From: Centrapalus pauciflorus
Taxonomy: Eukaryota > Streptophyta > Magnoliopsida > Asterales > Asteraceae
Direction of reading: 5' to 3'
Length of the DNA: 64,000 nt
Assembly (NCBI GenBank): GCA_020465985.1
Contig: JAANYP010002776.1
Coordinates: 222,501 to 286,500 of the forward strand
Numbering within the stretch: position 1 is the stretch's first letter; each line of letters opens with the position of its first letter. This document shows positions 24,815 to 36,740 of this stretch, piece by piece. The notes under the pieces were generated by a model. It saw nothing but the letters and a program-made list of their open reading frames with translations, did not search any database and had not been told where the DNA came from. Position numbers and translations under genes: made by a program.

Positions 24815-24829
24815 ATATATATATATATA
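24735..24829. repeat. compound (GT)n(AT)n microsatellite at a solo-LTR edge
   Basis: About ten GT units pass into AT units with one CT interruption near 24812. The run stops a few bases from the end of the minus-strand LTR copy at 24836. Confidence 0.9.
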
Positions 24830-24835
24830 TGAGTG

Positions 24836-25971
24836 TGTAGGTCCCAAAAGTTATCCTAGATATCTCAAGAGAGATTGTAGAGGGGGAGGAGGTGAACATA
24901 GTCAATATAAAATCACACAAATTTTTCTCAATGTTTGTATATTTATATTAACAAGCATATTAAGATTACAAACAAGTTTGGATTGCGGAAAGATCCAAAC
25001 TGAGATGACAGAAATGAACAACAGATCACACTAGTCTAAGACACACTCAAACTATAGTTACAAGACACAACGAAATAGCTTTGGGAACACTGAATTGGTT
25101 TGAGGAATGGTTCACTAAGAACAACTTAGACACACTAGCTTTTTCACTCAAATTAAAGCAAAACGTGCATGCATGAAAAACACAATTTCTTTTGGCACTC
25201 AAGTTCTTATGATTGCTCTCACACCTTTTCTTTCTTTGGAAGCTTCTCTTATATAGTCACACAGAGAATCCTTGTGAAGCTTCTTCATTGGTTGTAGAGA
25301 AATGCAGGAATGTCTCACAAAGAGACAAGCTCACTTTTCTGCATCAGGACAAAAGGGACAAAAGTGACTTTGTCTTCTTGCTGTAGAATCTTTGTCTTTT
25401 CCTTTTTTGCTCTGTCGTTTCTAGCTTTACCCCAAAAAAGAAAGTCATCACATAACCTTTATTATTATTTCTAAGCCATTTTGATATAAGAAATGGTCTG
25501 TCACCATTTCAGATATCTCTGTGTCTTCATGTAGCAGAATAGTTTTGGTAAAAATGTGGCAGTTCTGATTTTTCACTTTGTCTTGTATCTTGGGGCTGAT
25601 CCCAATGTTCAAAACATTACATGATGACTTGGAAACAAGTGCCAGTGAGTGTGAAACCTATTCATAAAGAACAGACTCTGTTCACGAAGAACATACCACT
25701 TAACTAAGTAAAACCTATCCAACAATCATGAACAACTTAGATATAAACTGTCAAACATGTTCAACAAATAAGGACAGTTTTGACATATTTCCAGGTTACA
25801 ACTAATTAACAGTTTAAAACTGACTTAGGCTTATTATTGCAAATCATTACAAGGTTTGATTGAGGAATTAAACAGTCTAACAATCTCCCATGAGTGTATC
25901 CAATAGGTTTGATCAAAGATCTCTTCCTAAGATATAGAACATGTTTGATTGAGGTCTTTTTGTGCCTAACA
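24836..25971 (-). mobile_element. solo-LTR-like copy, minus orientation
   Basis: On the minus strand this 1136-bp block starts TGTTAGGCACAAAAAGACC at 25971 and ends TTTTGGGACCTACA at 24836, giving TG...CA termini. It matches along its length the plus-strand solo LTR at 31341-32463; both contain ACATGAAGACA, TTTCCAAGTC and CACCCCCTCTAC-like segments. No primer-binding site or coding domain adjoins it. The target duplication is unclear: ATATG follows on the right at 25972-25976, and an ATATG lies four bases off on the left, inside the microsatellite edge. Confidence 0.65.
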
Positions 25972-25976
25972 ATATG

Positions 25977-26173
25977 TATGTGTATTTTATGAGACTTGAT
26001 GGAGAAGACTCCGAGTCTTTTAAGACTCAGGGTGGCTCATGTGGTGTTGCTTGGCTTGCTTGATCCTTTAAACAACCATTCTCCCATCATCCTTTATGTT
26101 TCTGCATTTAAACAGTAGTGTGTGTGTGTGTATGTGTCTATATATATAGACACACACACATACACACACATGT

Positions 26174-26204
<31 letters not shown>

Positions 26205-26503
26205 AAAAATGTGTGCTTGTGAGTAGACGTGAGACCCCATAATTTATATGTCTCGTGGTAGTGGGTGGCTGGGCATGGTGACTATTCTTTCATTCACTTA
26301 TGCATTATTGTTGTGCTGTGTGATCAAAACAGAATGAACAACAGTAGTATCAAACATGTATGTGTGTTGTGGTGTCCTTGACCCCGATTTTAAATATCGG
26401 GGTGTTCATATAACAAAAAAGAAACAACAATAGTCTATCATGGAGGATGTGTGTGTGTGTGTGTGTTCATGGCATCAAATAGATCAGTAGCAGTAACATG
26501 TAG

Positions 26504-26536
<33 letters not shown>

Positions 26537-27013
26537 TTAGACCTCGAGACATAATTGTCACAAGTGTTCAGTCTGAAAAATCAAAACAACAAATCATGTA
26601 TGTGTGTGTGGTGCTTTCAAAGTTGTTGAGGTGTGTGTTATGGATACATGTGTACGCATAAGTTTAAACCTCTCAATTGTGTGCGTCTAGATTCATGTAG
26701 AACCAGCAACACTTGAGTGGGTGTTTGCCAAACATTATGACCTCGAGATCTAATCTCGGGGTGGTGATGATGAAGTGTGTTGGTGATGGTGTGGTGATGA
26801 AAGGGGATGTGGCATTGGCTCTCGGACCTAGGCCTATGATCACTTGGCTCTATGGCCTTGTCCTTGTCCTTGGCTCTTAGTCTTGTTTTAATAGGACCTG
26901 GAATTTTGCATATGTGTGTGTATTTAAGTTAGTTCGTTTAATCATTCTAATGCCTAAATAGAATCAATCATCATTTACATGAGTTCATATTTTAATTTAA
27001 GATTGTCTAAAAG

Positions 27014-27047
<34 letters not shown>

Positions 27048-27620
27048 ACATAGTCTTTCATGTTTTAAAGTATAAGAATCATGTATCATTGTGTGGTTTC
27101 ACATTAGAGACCGAAGATCAAGTCTGATAATGATCATGTATATGTCCATTATATGCATCATTTGTGTGTGTGCTTTCATGTAATGTATATAGTAATGAAC
27201 ATAATTGTACATTGTATATATAAGAGTAATATGCATGTCATAACGAGTCTAATCAACGTCACAAACACATACATAAGCTACAGAATATCATAATCAATAA
27301 CAGAATCATGCAAGTGAACTATATAATGTCATTGAATGTCCATAAAGCTCACATATATATGAATGTCATATAATGAACATAACTATCTAAATCTGAACTG
27401 TGTAATAAATTCAAAGTTTTATAAAGTGAGTAAACTCAGTAAAGACATTGTCAAAGTCTAGTAAAAGCTACAAAAGTGAGTAAAGTCTGAAAAGTCAAGC
27501 TAAAGTCCAGAAAAGTCCGAGTATTAAGTTATCAGAAACTTAAGATAACTCAGGAGATGGAATAATTCACCTGTGAAAGTCAAAGTCAACTTCAAAGACA
27601 TAAAATAGTAAACTTGTGAG
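25977..27620. repeat. GT/CA-rich tract with recurring short palindromes
   Basis: Many (TG)n or (CA)n runs occur (about 26120-26215, 26448-26465, 26507-26534, 26600-26612, 27017-27045). Between them, short hairpin-capable sequences begin with GAC or GAG and end near GGTG(G): GAGTCTTTTAAGACTC at about 26014, CCCCGATTTTAAATATCGGG followed by G at about 26382, and CCTCGAGATCTAATCTCGGG followed by G at about 26742. Weaker ones lie near 26230 and 26540. Phrases such as CATGTATGTGTGTTGTGGTG also recur. It looks like a degenerate repeat with a unit of 150-230 bp. No open frame is credible. Confidence 0.55.
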
Positions 27621-28084
27621 TTGTAGATTATCTATATACATGTTTCTCTTTCAGTGAAACATTTTGTTGTACTAGCTTTAATTGACAGTCCTTATATGTT
27701 CAAGCTAGAATATGACATGTGCATTTCCTGTGGATAATGATAGCATTTTGATATCATCCATCACACATATTGTTACAATTGTATTCAGTTACTGTAATAA
27801 TATGTTATCGCCATCATTGCCTGGTTTAACTAATCTTACTTCCATGTACTAGTTTCTTTGACTTATATGTTCATAATTTAGTCTTTTAGTTAAGTTTGAT
27901 CTATAATTGACCTTGTCTAGGTCACATGTTAACATGAACTAGTGGTTGTCCACTCCTATGTCTGCCTATGTTGTCATACTGGTAGCTAGCCCATTATATT
28001 GTGGATAGCTTCCACTACAACGTGTGTGTGGGCATTGACATCAACCTGTTCTATTAGTCCGATGTCTCACAAAGTCCAACTAAT

Positions 28085-30800
28085 GGCTGATATGTGCATA
28101 TTTATACATATATTTTGTATCATTTTCCTTGCATGTTGAGTGGATTTCAGACCGAAATGCATGAAAATGATACTGATTTTTATTAATATTTATGTTTCAC
28201 AGGTCAGAAGCCGTTAAATCGATGTTGGAACGAAAATCGAGGCCAAAAGAACGATGATTTGAAGTCCACTTAGCTTCCCTGATCAAATTCAAAGATTTGC
28301 TGAAAAGTGTCGTACGCGGTCGTGTAGCCTTCTTTCACGCGGCTGCGTAAACAGATTTTTGCAGGACCATGTAGCCAATTGGTGTAAGGCCAGTCAACAC
28401 AGCTACGCGGCCGCATGACTTAACCCTACATGGTCGCGTAAGAAGTTCAGCCCATGAAATTCGTTTTTTAAACCTTAGTTCGTAGTATCCGAGAGGGCAT
28501 CGATTTTGGTAGATTAGCAGCGATTTTCAGAGACATTCTCTTTCATTTTTTACGTAGTTAATCATAGATTAGTTTAGGGTTTCTGTATTCAGTTTTTGGT
28601 ATGAATAGTGAGTAGTTTTCTTGTTCACCCGCTTGGGATAACGAATTCTATGCATTAAGTGGTATCAGATTGATTGATGGGTTTTAGTTTATATTTGTCG
28701 GATTCTTGATTATTACATGTTTTCTTGTTAAAAATCAGATTTATTAATCTTTTAGCATTGTTTTGCGAAAATAAAGTGTTAATTAAATCTGCGTTTTCAA
28801 AAGAAATGATGCTTTGAATAAAAAATTAGTAGTCAATTATCTCTTCTAGGCATTGTATTGCGATAATGATTTGATAGTTGATTGTTAATCTAGAATTTTA
28901 TGTGTTTGTTAATTCTTATGCATTGTGTTGCCATACTAAAATTGATAAATCGTAAAGTTTGATTTTTAAAGTAACGAAGTTAATTTGTTTGATTTCGATA
29001 TTAATCGATTATCTTTAGGCATTGTGTTGCGATTATAAGATTTATTGGTTAATATTGGAGTTTTAATGAGTTGCTTTGTTTTCATCACACAGTTACAAAG
29101 ATAAAATATTTTAACTTGAAGTAATTAATTAATCGGTAAATTAAACCAAAATCTGGGGCTTAATTGAATTTATAATTGGTTATTTACCGATTAGTTTTTA
29201 GTCAATTAATTCAATCCATCGCAAATTTATTGTAGTTTTCTAATTCCAAGTGGGTGACGTTTTTGTAATATAAGAGTTTCGTAAAATTAATATCGTTCTT
29301 TACTTGCTTACTTGCTTATGTTATATCTGCTTTGATTTTGCTTTAGTTAGTTTGGTTGGAATTATATAGTTGTCATTTCTTGTCGCATTCGTTAGTTAAG
29401 TTTAATTAGTGTTTGTCGGTATTAGTTTTAATTAATTTGAAAAATCCAAAAAAAATTAGATTAACTTTATTCTTGTGTTACTTAGTTTGCTTTAGTTATT
29501 CGGTTAATTAATTTTAATTATTGTCTCTAGTTATTAATTTCCTCAAAAAGTCCGAAATAGCTAAATATTGGTTTAGGTTGTAGTATTGGAGTGTCCGTTC
29601 TTTATTCCGTTCCCTGAGTTAGATAAAATCGTGGGTGATTCTTAAAGCTAGTGTCTTCATGTTTCGCTCGAATAATTCGCATTTATATCGTTCTTGAGTC
29701 ACATGACTTCTAGTTTCAATATTTAAGGTTTTTCATTGCCTACTTAATAAGTTTGTGACTCCAGTTTAACTTTCTGAAAGTCAAACTGTTGAGACCTTGA
29801 TTTTCAAGTTGTTTCATTTTAGCTTTGTAGATCATTTTCTTAAATAAGTGTTCTTGCATCGTTTTACATGACATTCTAATGTTAGGTGCGATGTTTACAA
29901 GCCTCATTCATAACTCAAGACTCTTGTATATTGATGTGATTTCTTAGTGCTATCATTTGCATGTTTTTAGTGTGCTTCTTTGTGTGGATTTTGCTAATTT
30001 ATCTAGTGTGATTCTCATGATGCTTTCTATAGTTCGTTGCTTGTTTTGATTACATTTTCATTGCATGTTTTATGATTGAGTCCATAGGTTTCGAGTCAAG
30101 TGTGGGATAGGTTATTGTCTTTAATGTTAAGTTTGACTTTTTATAAGTCAACACCTTTGAGTTAGTTTGCATTTTCTTACTTTTTATAATCTTAGCTCGT
30201 GTGTGTAGTTCTTAGCATCTCCATTTTAGCTCTAATTCTGAGTTTTGACTTTTTATAAGTCAATAACTTGGAATCAGTTTATACTTTAATGCTTGTGATA
30301 ATTGTCGTTTGTGTGTGTCATTTTTAGCATCTCAACTATGTTTATTCTGTAATTTCGTATGCCATGCTTTGTCGGAGCTTGAACCTCTGTTATTGCTTTT
30401 ATTGCATGATTTTAGTTTTTCTAGTTTGACTTTTAAAGTCAATTAAGTCATCATCTCGTTCTTTTATTTAGTTAGTTTTCTATGCTTTGATTTGAATGAA
30501 ATCATTAGTTTTTAAGTGAAATAAGTGTGGGGTGAGGTGTTTGTTGATTGAAGTTGATTGTGAGATCCATAGTTGTGTTCGCGGGTTTGTCTAATGAGAA
30601 TTTGATCTGCTGCTACTGCTGGCCAATTTTGTTCCTGTCTGTGCATCTACGCGGCCGTGTAGGTTAACCTACACCACCGCGTGAACTTAATATCTACAAC
30701 AACATGTTCGAGGCCTTGTACAGATGACCCACACCACCGCGTAGATAAGAGGGACACCACAGCGTAAATATTCTCCTACACCATTTTTATGAGCCTGCAT
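28085..30800 (+). other. old retroelement-like non-coding block
   Basis: Long non-coding sequence begins TGATATGTGCATATTTATAC and carries ACGCGGCCGCATG-type GC islands near both ends (about 28315-28440 and 30645-30765). In the middle GCATTGTGTTGCGAT recurs with variants at about 28755, 28850, 28919 and 29020. GACTTTTTATAAGTCAA occurs at about 30129 and 30245. This style resembles LTR or untranslated parts of Tat/Athila-type Ty3/gypsy elements in Asteraceae, but no primer-binding site, polypurine tract or protein domain confirms it. Confidence 0.35.
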
Positions 30801-31224
30801 AGTGGCTTACTTATTTCTTAGTTTTACATGACTTTTATAGAAGTGGTAAAAACACAAATAAATTCCTACTTCTCACATGTCAACTGGCATTACATACGTG
30901 AGATAACAACCTGGAGAGAGAAAGATATTAGTAGATATTATAGTATGTATGCAAGTCTACTGTAAGGGTGCCTATATCACTCTGTATTTTTCTGATTTCA
31001 AAAGGCATGATCAATACTGAAATTCTCCCTGTTAATTCACTCTTCTGTCTTCTTCTTCTTCTTCTTCTGCTTATTTTCGTAAGCTATTCTTAATATTAGC
31101 TTACCTAATTAAGTAGTGTTCGGTTCATCGTTGATATTAATCAACCTTGGCTGATTTGGTTGCATCATTGGTATCAGAGACTTGGTCCTGAATTGGAGGG
31201 TTCATCATATCGATAACAAGATCC

Positions 31225-34066
31225 ATGGCAAGGAAACAAGGGAATGCCTCAAATCCTTCAAACTCTGTTGAATCAGGCGTCAACCAGAAGGACATTGACA
31301 ATCACTCAACACTAGAGGGATTTGAGGTAATGTTACGAACTGTTAGGCACAAAAAGGCCTCAGTCAAACCTGTTCTGCATCTGAGGGGGAGACTCTAAAT
31401 CAAACCTGTTGATGCACTTGAAAGGTATAATTTAAGGCCTGTTTATGCCTTATTGAAACCTATTAAGTGATTTGCAATATCAACCAAAGCTGTTCTATGT
31501 GTTGCATTCATCGCAACAAAAACAGTTTGTCCAAGCTGTTCAGTCTGCTGAACAGGCTGGACATAAACTGTTTACGCTGCTCTACTCTAGTGAGCAGCTT
31601 GGGCAGTTACAAGTGTTCTGTTCTTTGTGAACAGAGTCTGTTCTTTGTGAACAGGCTAAACACTATTTGGAATATGTTTCCAAGTCCTCATGTATTGTTT
31701 TTGGCTAAAAGATCAGTTTACAAAGCCGAAGACAAAGTGGAAATCAGAACTGCACAGCCTGCCCACGCTGTTCTGTTACATGAAGACAAAAAGATATTTG
31801 AAAAAGGGTGACAGACCTTTTTCTTATGTCAAAATAGGCCTTAACAAAGGAAGAAAGACGCAAGGTTGACATTCCTTATTTAGTTAAAGCCAATACAACA
31901 GTAGACAAAGTGAAAAGACAAAAGTTTTGCCCACATGAAGACAAGTCTGCTTTTCAGAATGTGCAGAAAAGTTTATGTTGTCTTTTCAACAAGACTTTCC
32001 CTTTTTCCTTTCGTCCAATGAAGAAGCTTCACTTAGATCCTCTGAGTGAGTATAAAAAGAAACTTCCAAGGATTGAAAGAATAAGCCAAAAAGCTAAGTG
32101 CTGAACCCAAGAGTGAACGTGCATTCAAGTGTGTCTTTCATGCATGCAAGTTTGCTTGGATAAAACAGTGCTTTGTGTCTAAGCTGTTCTATGCAAGCTG
32201 TTCCTCTGAGTCTTGTAAACACAGTGAGTGATTCTTAGTGAGTGTATTCATTGTAACTAGTTTAAGTCTGTCTTAGACTAGTTAAACATACTGTTGTATC
32301 TGTCATCTCAGCTTGAACCTTTCCGCATTCAAGCTCGTTTGTAATTAACATTTGTTGATAATACATACAAACATTGAGAAAATTGTGTGTAGTTTTTAAA
32401 TTGCTGTATTCACCCCCTCTACAGCTTAAGGCTATATACTTGGGATATCTTTCGGGACCTACACAAACCATTGTAGAAGACTATGGGGCTAGAATTGAAA
32501 GCAATAATCAACTACAAAACCAAAAAAATAGCTGAAAATTCCAAGGGCATTTCAGAAATTAATGATAGAATGTCAGGTTTATCTCTTCAAATGACCCAGT
32601 TAATGGCTGAATTTCAAAAAAATAAGGAAAAAACTTCTGGGTCACCGTTAGTAGACTTGATTGGCAACCCACATCAATATTCTTCCCGTTTGACTAAAAC
32701 TGAATTTCCTCGTTTTGGGGGTGATGACCTTAGGGGATGGTTATACAAGGTTGATCAATTTTTCAACTTGATTATGTTAAGGAATTAGCTAAAGTTCCGT
32801 TAGCATCATTGCATTTAGAAGGTCGTGCTTTACAATGGCACCAGGGTTATATGAAGGGTAGAAACCTAGTTAAGCCAACTTGGAATCAATTTGTGGTTGA
32901 CATCACTAGTCGATTTGGAGAACCATTTGATGATCCAATGGCGGAATTAATGGAGTTACGGCAGACATCGACGGTCAAAGATTACCATGATGCCTTTGAC
33001 AACATCATGAGTAGGTTGCAACTTTCTATGGACCATGCATTGAGTTGTTTCATTACGGGGTTGGACGATGACATAAGGGGTATGATTCAAATGTTTACTC
33101 CTGATACTGTGCAGCAGGCATTTTCACTTGCGAAAATTCAGGAATTAAACTTACAAAAACAAAAGCTGAAGGGTCCTCAACGAAGCTACTCATATAACCC
33201 TTTTGTGAGCACCAATAAAAGAAAATCACCAGTGGATGTTACACCATTTAAGTCAGCATCTTCATCCTTTCAACCTGCAAAATCTTTAGCCATTTTGCCC
33301 AAGCCTACCTTGCCTTTTACCAAACCTAACTTTCAGAACAAAACCTTGACGCATGCTGAATTTGACGATAGAAGATCGAAAGGGCTTTGTTTTTTTTGTG
33401 ATGAAAAATATGCAATTGGTCATAAATGTAAGGGAAAGAGACCGCAATTGTATTATTTGCAGTTGGAGGATGTAGATGATGATAGCGGTGAAGAGAAGAC
33501 TTTTGATGATGCTAATGAGACTACTGTATTAATTCAAATTTCTATGCATGCTTTGGCAGGTGTGACCGATTATCAGACCATGAGAATTGTGGGGCAGGTG
33601 GGAAAAAGACGGTTGAACTTGTTGTTAGACACAGGCAGTACCCATAATTTTGTGGATATTTCATTGGCTATTAAGTTGGGATGCAAGATATCAAAGAAGG
33701 GATCTATGTTAGTAAGAGTTGCTGATGGTAATAAGGTGATTTGTAATTCGGTTGTGGAAGATTTTACTTGGAAAATGCATGGCATTTCTTTTAAGGCAGA
33801 TGTTTTTAATGCCTTTGTCGTTTTGGGGATCCAGTGGTTTACTTCTTTGGGTAAGGTGAACTTTAATTTTTTGAATCATTCCATTGAATGTCGTATGACT
33901 GATAGGCAAGTTGTTTTGAGGGGAGCTGTAGAGAAAAATTTCAAGACAGTGGGAGACCAAACCATTCGAAGGGTTATTGAGCGGGATGGTGAATTGACTA
34001 TGTTGCAAGTTTATGCTATTCATAAAACAGATTCCTTACCTGACCCTGATATACACTTCTCCCACC
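31225..34066 (+). pseudogene. element A gag and protease, interrupted and frameshifted
   Basis: The gag starts at ATG 31225 (MARKQGNASN). After GFEVMLR it is cut by the solo LTR and resumes at 32469 in frame as TIVEDYGARIESNNQLQ, once one target copy is discounted. A stop follows near 32530. Gag core features are FPRFGGDDLRGWLYKVDQFF, and after a frameshift near 32770, HLEGRALQWHQ. The long open frame from 32809 holds the rest of gag, a CX2C...GHKC zinc knuckle (about 33388-33430) and an aspartic protease with LLDTGSTHNFVD at about 33620. The frame ends at the junction with element B. Gag packages element RNA; the protease would process the polyprotein. Confidence 0.8.
31341..32463 (+). mobile_element. 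solo LTR inserted in element A gag
   Basis: A block of 1123 bp begins TGTTAGGCAC and ends GGGACCTACA. Flanking 5-mers CGAAC (31336-31340) and CAAAC (32464-32468) form a target duplication with one mismatch. Removing the block and one copy restores the gag frame, which supports the borders. No internal region is present, so it is a solo LTR left by LTR-LTR recombination. It is homologous to the opposite-strand copy at 24836-25971. Confidence 0.8.
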
Positions 34067-34293
34067 TATAAATGATCAGAGAATATAATAGTCAATTCGT
34101 GTATTTCATTACAAGTGAAAGAGTACATATATACATGAGCATTACACAATTACAGGAGATAATTATGGAGGTATATATGGTAGGCTACAACTCCATATAA
34201 CTAATACAAAGGAAATCAAAATACATTAAATATAATAAAGAGTGTAAATAATTTACATAAATAGATAAAGTGATTTGAGGTAATCACTTAATA

Positions 34294-35159
34294 TGCCCCC
34301 GCAAGATGGACGTTCCCGAGATGAGTCCAATCTTGGATAGAAGAAGGTTGAATCGAGGTCGTGTGAGTGGTTTGGTAAAAACATTGGCTAGTTGATCGTC
34401 ACCTAAGATATGAGTTACCCGTAAGGTGCCAACTTGAACTTTCTCTCAGACAAAATGAAAGTCCAATGCTAAGTGTTTCATTCTTGAGTGAAAAACGGGG
34501 TTGGCTGAATATGTAGTGGCACTTAGATTATCACACTAGATGATTGGGACCTTGGGGAGGTGGAATCCTAGTTCGGTGATGAGTGAACTTAGCCATTGGA
34601 TTTCTGTGGTTGTTGAAGAAATGGCCCTGAATTCTGATTCTGTGGTACTTCTGACTAATGTACTTTGACGTTTTGAGCTCCAAGGAATGGGGTTAGAACC
34701 AAGATAAACAATGTAGCCTGTAGTGCTTCGATATGTGTCTTTATCTCCGGCCCAATCCGCATCGTGAAGGCATGGAGATTGAGAGGAGAATTGCTTCGTA
34801 TGAGTTTTCCATGATTGATGGTTCCTTGAAGGTAGCGTAGAAGATGTTTTAATGCAGTCCAGTGGATTGTTGTTGGAGCATGCATAAACTAAGAGAGGCG
34901 GTTGATAGCAAATGATACATCAGGTCTAGTGAGAGATAGGTATTGAAGAGCTCCAATGAGAGTTCTATAGTCTGTAGGAGATGGATGAGGTGGAGCACCA
35001 TGTAACATGAGGGGTTCAGAGCATGTTAGCGGTGTAGATACCAGTTTACATTCAGTCATATTAGCACGGGTTAAGAGATCGTGGATGTATTTCTTTTTTG
35101 AGATAAGTGAACCGAGGGGGTGGGGTAAGATTTGAATACCAAGAAAGTATGATAGTTGT
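34294..35159 (-). pseudogene. element B RT end and RNase H, decayed
   Basis: Minus-strand sequence continues the copia RT left off at 51318, with YFLGI-type sequence next to the junction, then LIGALQYLSLTRPDVSF and FMHAPTTIHWTALKHLLRYL, the usual link between RT and RNase H. The RNase H segment is broken by stops and frameshifts. It ends at the polypurine tract next to the 3' LTR. Confidence 0.75.
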
Positions 35160-35438
35160 TGTTGGGAAATATTCTAAGTATGTCAAGCTGTTAGTTAGAT
35201 TTCTCAAGCTGTTAGTAGTATTTCTGTGTAATTACAAAGTTCAAGCTGCTAGTTCAACAAGTTGAAGCTACTAGTTAAATTGTTCAAGCTGCCAGAGATA
35301 AGAGCTCAAGCTGCTCAACAGATTAATAACAGAAAGTGCTAAAATTCAGGAAGTGATATATATTTCAAGATATGAAGATCTTCCAAGCATATCTACTACT
35401 AGAGAAATCAGAGTTCGTCAAGGAAACAAATCAGAAGG

Positions 35439-35618
<180 letters not shown>

Positions 35619-36050
35619 GGTCTTTCTATTGTAAGTCTGTACGTGCAAATTCTGTATTTGTGTGCTTCATTGTAATTGCTTTCTGATAAGTTTCTCAAGC
35701 CTCTAAGGTTGTAAAACCCTAAGAACAATTAGTGTTCTTCGTCTAATCAAACAGATTAGAGGTGATTGTAATAAGTGATTTTGGCAATACATGGGATTTG
35801 ATTTTGATTATATTTATCTGTTATTTATTCTCAAAGTTTTTCTTAAAACAGTTAAGTGTTATTCCGCAAACTTCTTAATTGGACTTTGATTCAAAACAAG
35901 GTTATTGGCTTACACTCTGATTCATTAAAACCAGTTAATCTTAGGAGATTTTGATTCTGACAAGTGGTATCAGAGCCACAAGTTTTATTTGTTATTCTTT
36001 GTTTTCAAAGTCAGAAACTTTCTTTGTTAAAAAAATTTATTTTTCTGCAA

Positions 36051-36740
36051 TGGAGTTTGAAAATAGCGGCAGTGGATCTGGGAAAGGACTCAAAGTGCCT
36101 ATGCTCAAACCCACTGAGTTCAAGATGTGGAAACTCAGGATTCAACAGCACATTCAATTTATTGATTATGCCCTATGGGAAGCTATTGAAAATCCTCCTG
36201 CAGTTGATCCTGAACTAGATGCTGAGGGCAAACCCAAAAAGAACACCTCCAAAAACAGAGATTGAAAGAAAGGCTAGAATGAATGAAGTGAAAGCTCTTA
36301 CTCTTTTACAAATAGCCATAGCTAATGCTTATCAACATCAGTTTAAAAAGTTCTATACTGATCATTCTCTTTGGATTGCTTTAGAGAAAAGATTTGCTGG
36401 CAATGCTAGTACCAAGAGAAACCAAAAGGATCTCTTAAAAGAGCAATATGAAAACTTTTCTGGTGGCAAGAATGAAAACCTTAATCAAATTTTTGATAGG
36501 TTTAATAAGCTGATAGGTGATTTGGAGAGTGCTAAGGTCAGTCTGGACAAGATGAAGTGAACAGAAAATTCCTCAGATCTCTTGGTGAAGAATGGACAGT
36601 CTATGCTATTGGCACAAAGTTTCCAACAATTGCAGATTCTGCTACATGAGATGAGTACACTGTACTGCCACTTCTCTCTTGTGACCCACCAGGGGTCCTA
36701 ATTGATCCACAAGACATACGTACAGAGTTTGAAGTGCCAA
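36051..36740 (+). pseudogene. element C gag, frameshifted
   Basis: ATG 36051 opens MEFENSGSGSGKGLKVPMLK, then EFKMWKLRIQQHIQFIDYAL, the copia gag start of this lineage. A frameshift near 36240 moves the reading to another frame, which continues with ALEKRFAGNASTKRNQKDLL. A stop lies at 36557. Further gag-like codons are out of frame to about 36700, where sequence jumps to the linker before RT. The zinc knuckle, protease and integrase are missing. Confidence 0.8.

Noticed and set aside
26100..27050. CRISPR-like or satellite array
   Set aside because: The unit length varies and repeats are degenerate; this is a plant nuclear region with microsatellites, not a CRISPR array.
32262..32471. Minus-strand open frame matching part of the frame at 24714-25034
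   Set aside because: The likeness comes from the shared solo-LTR sequence in opposite orientation, not from a protein gene.
34655..34885. Independent minus-strand gene
   Set aside because: The sequence is the RT/RNase H link of element B, within its LTR-bounded span.
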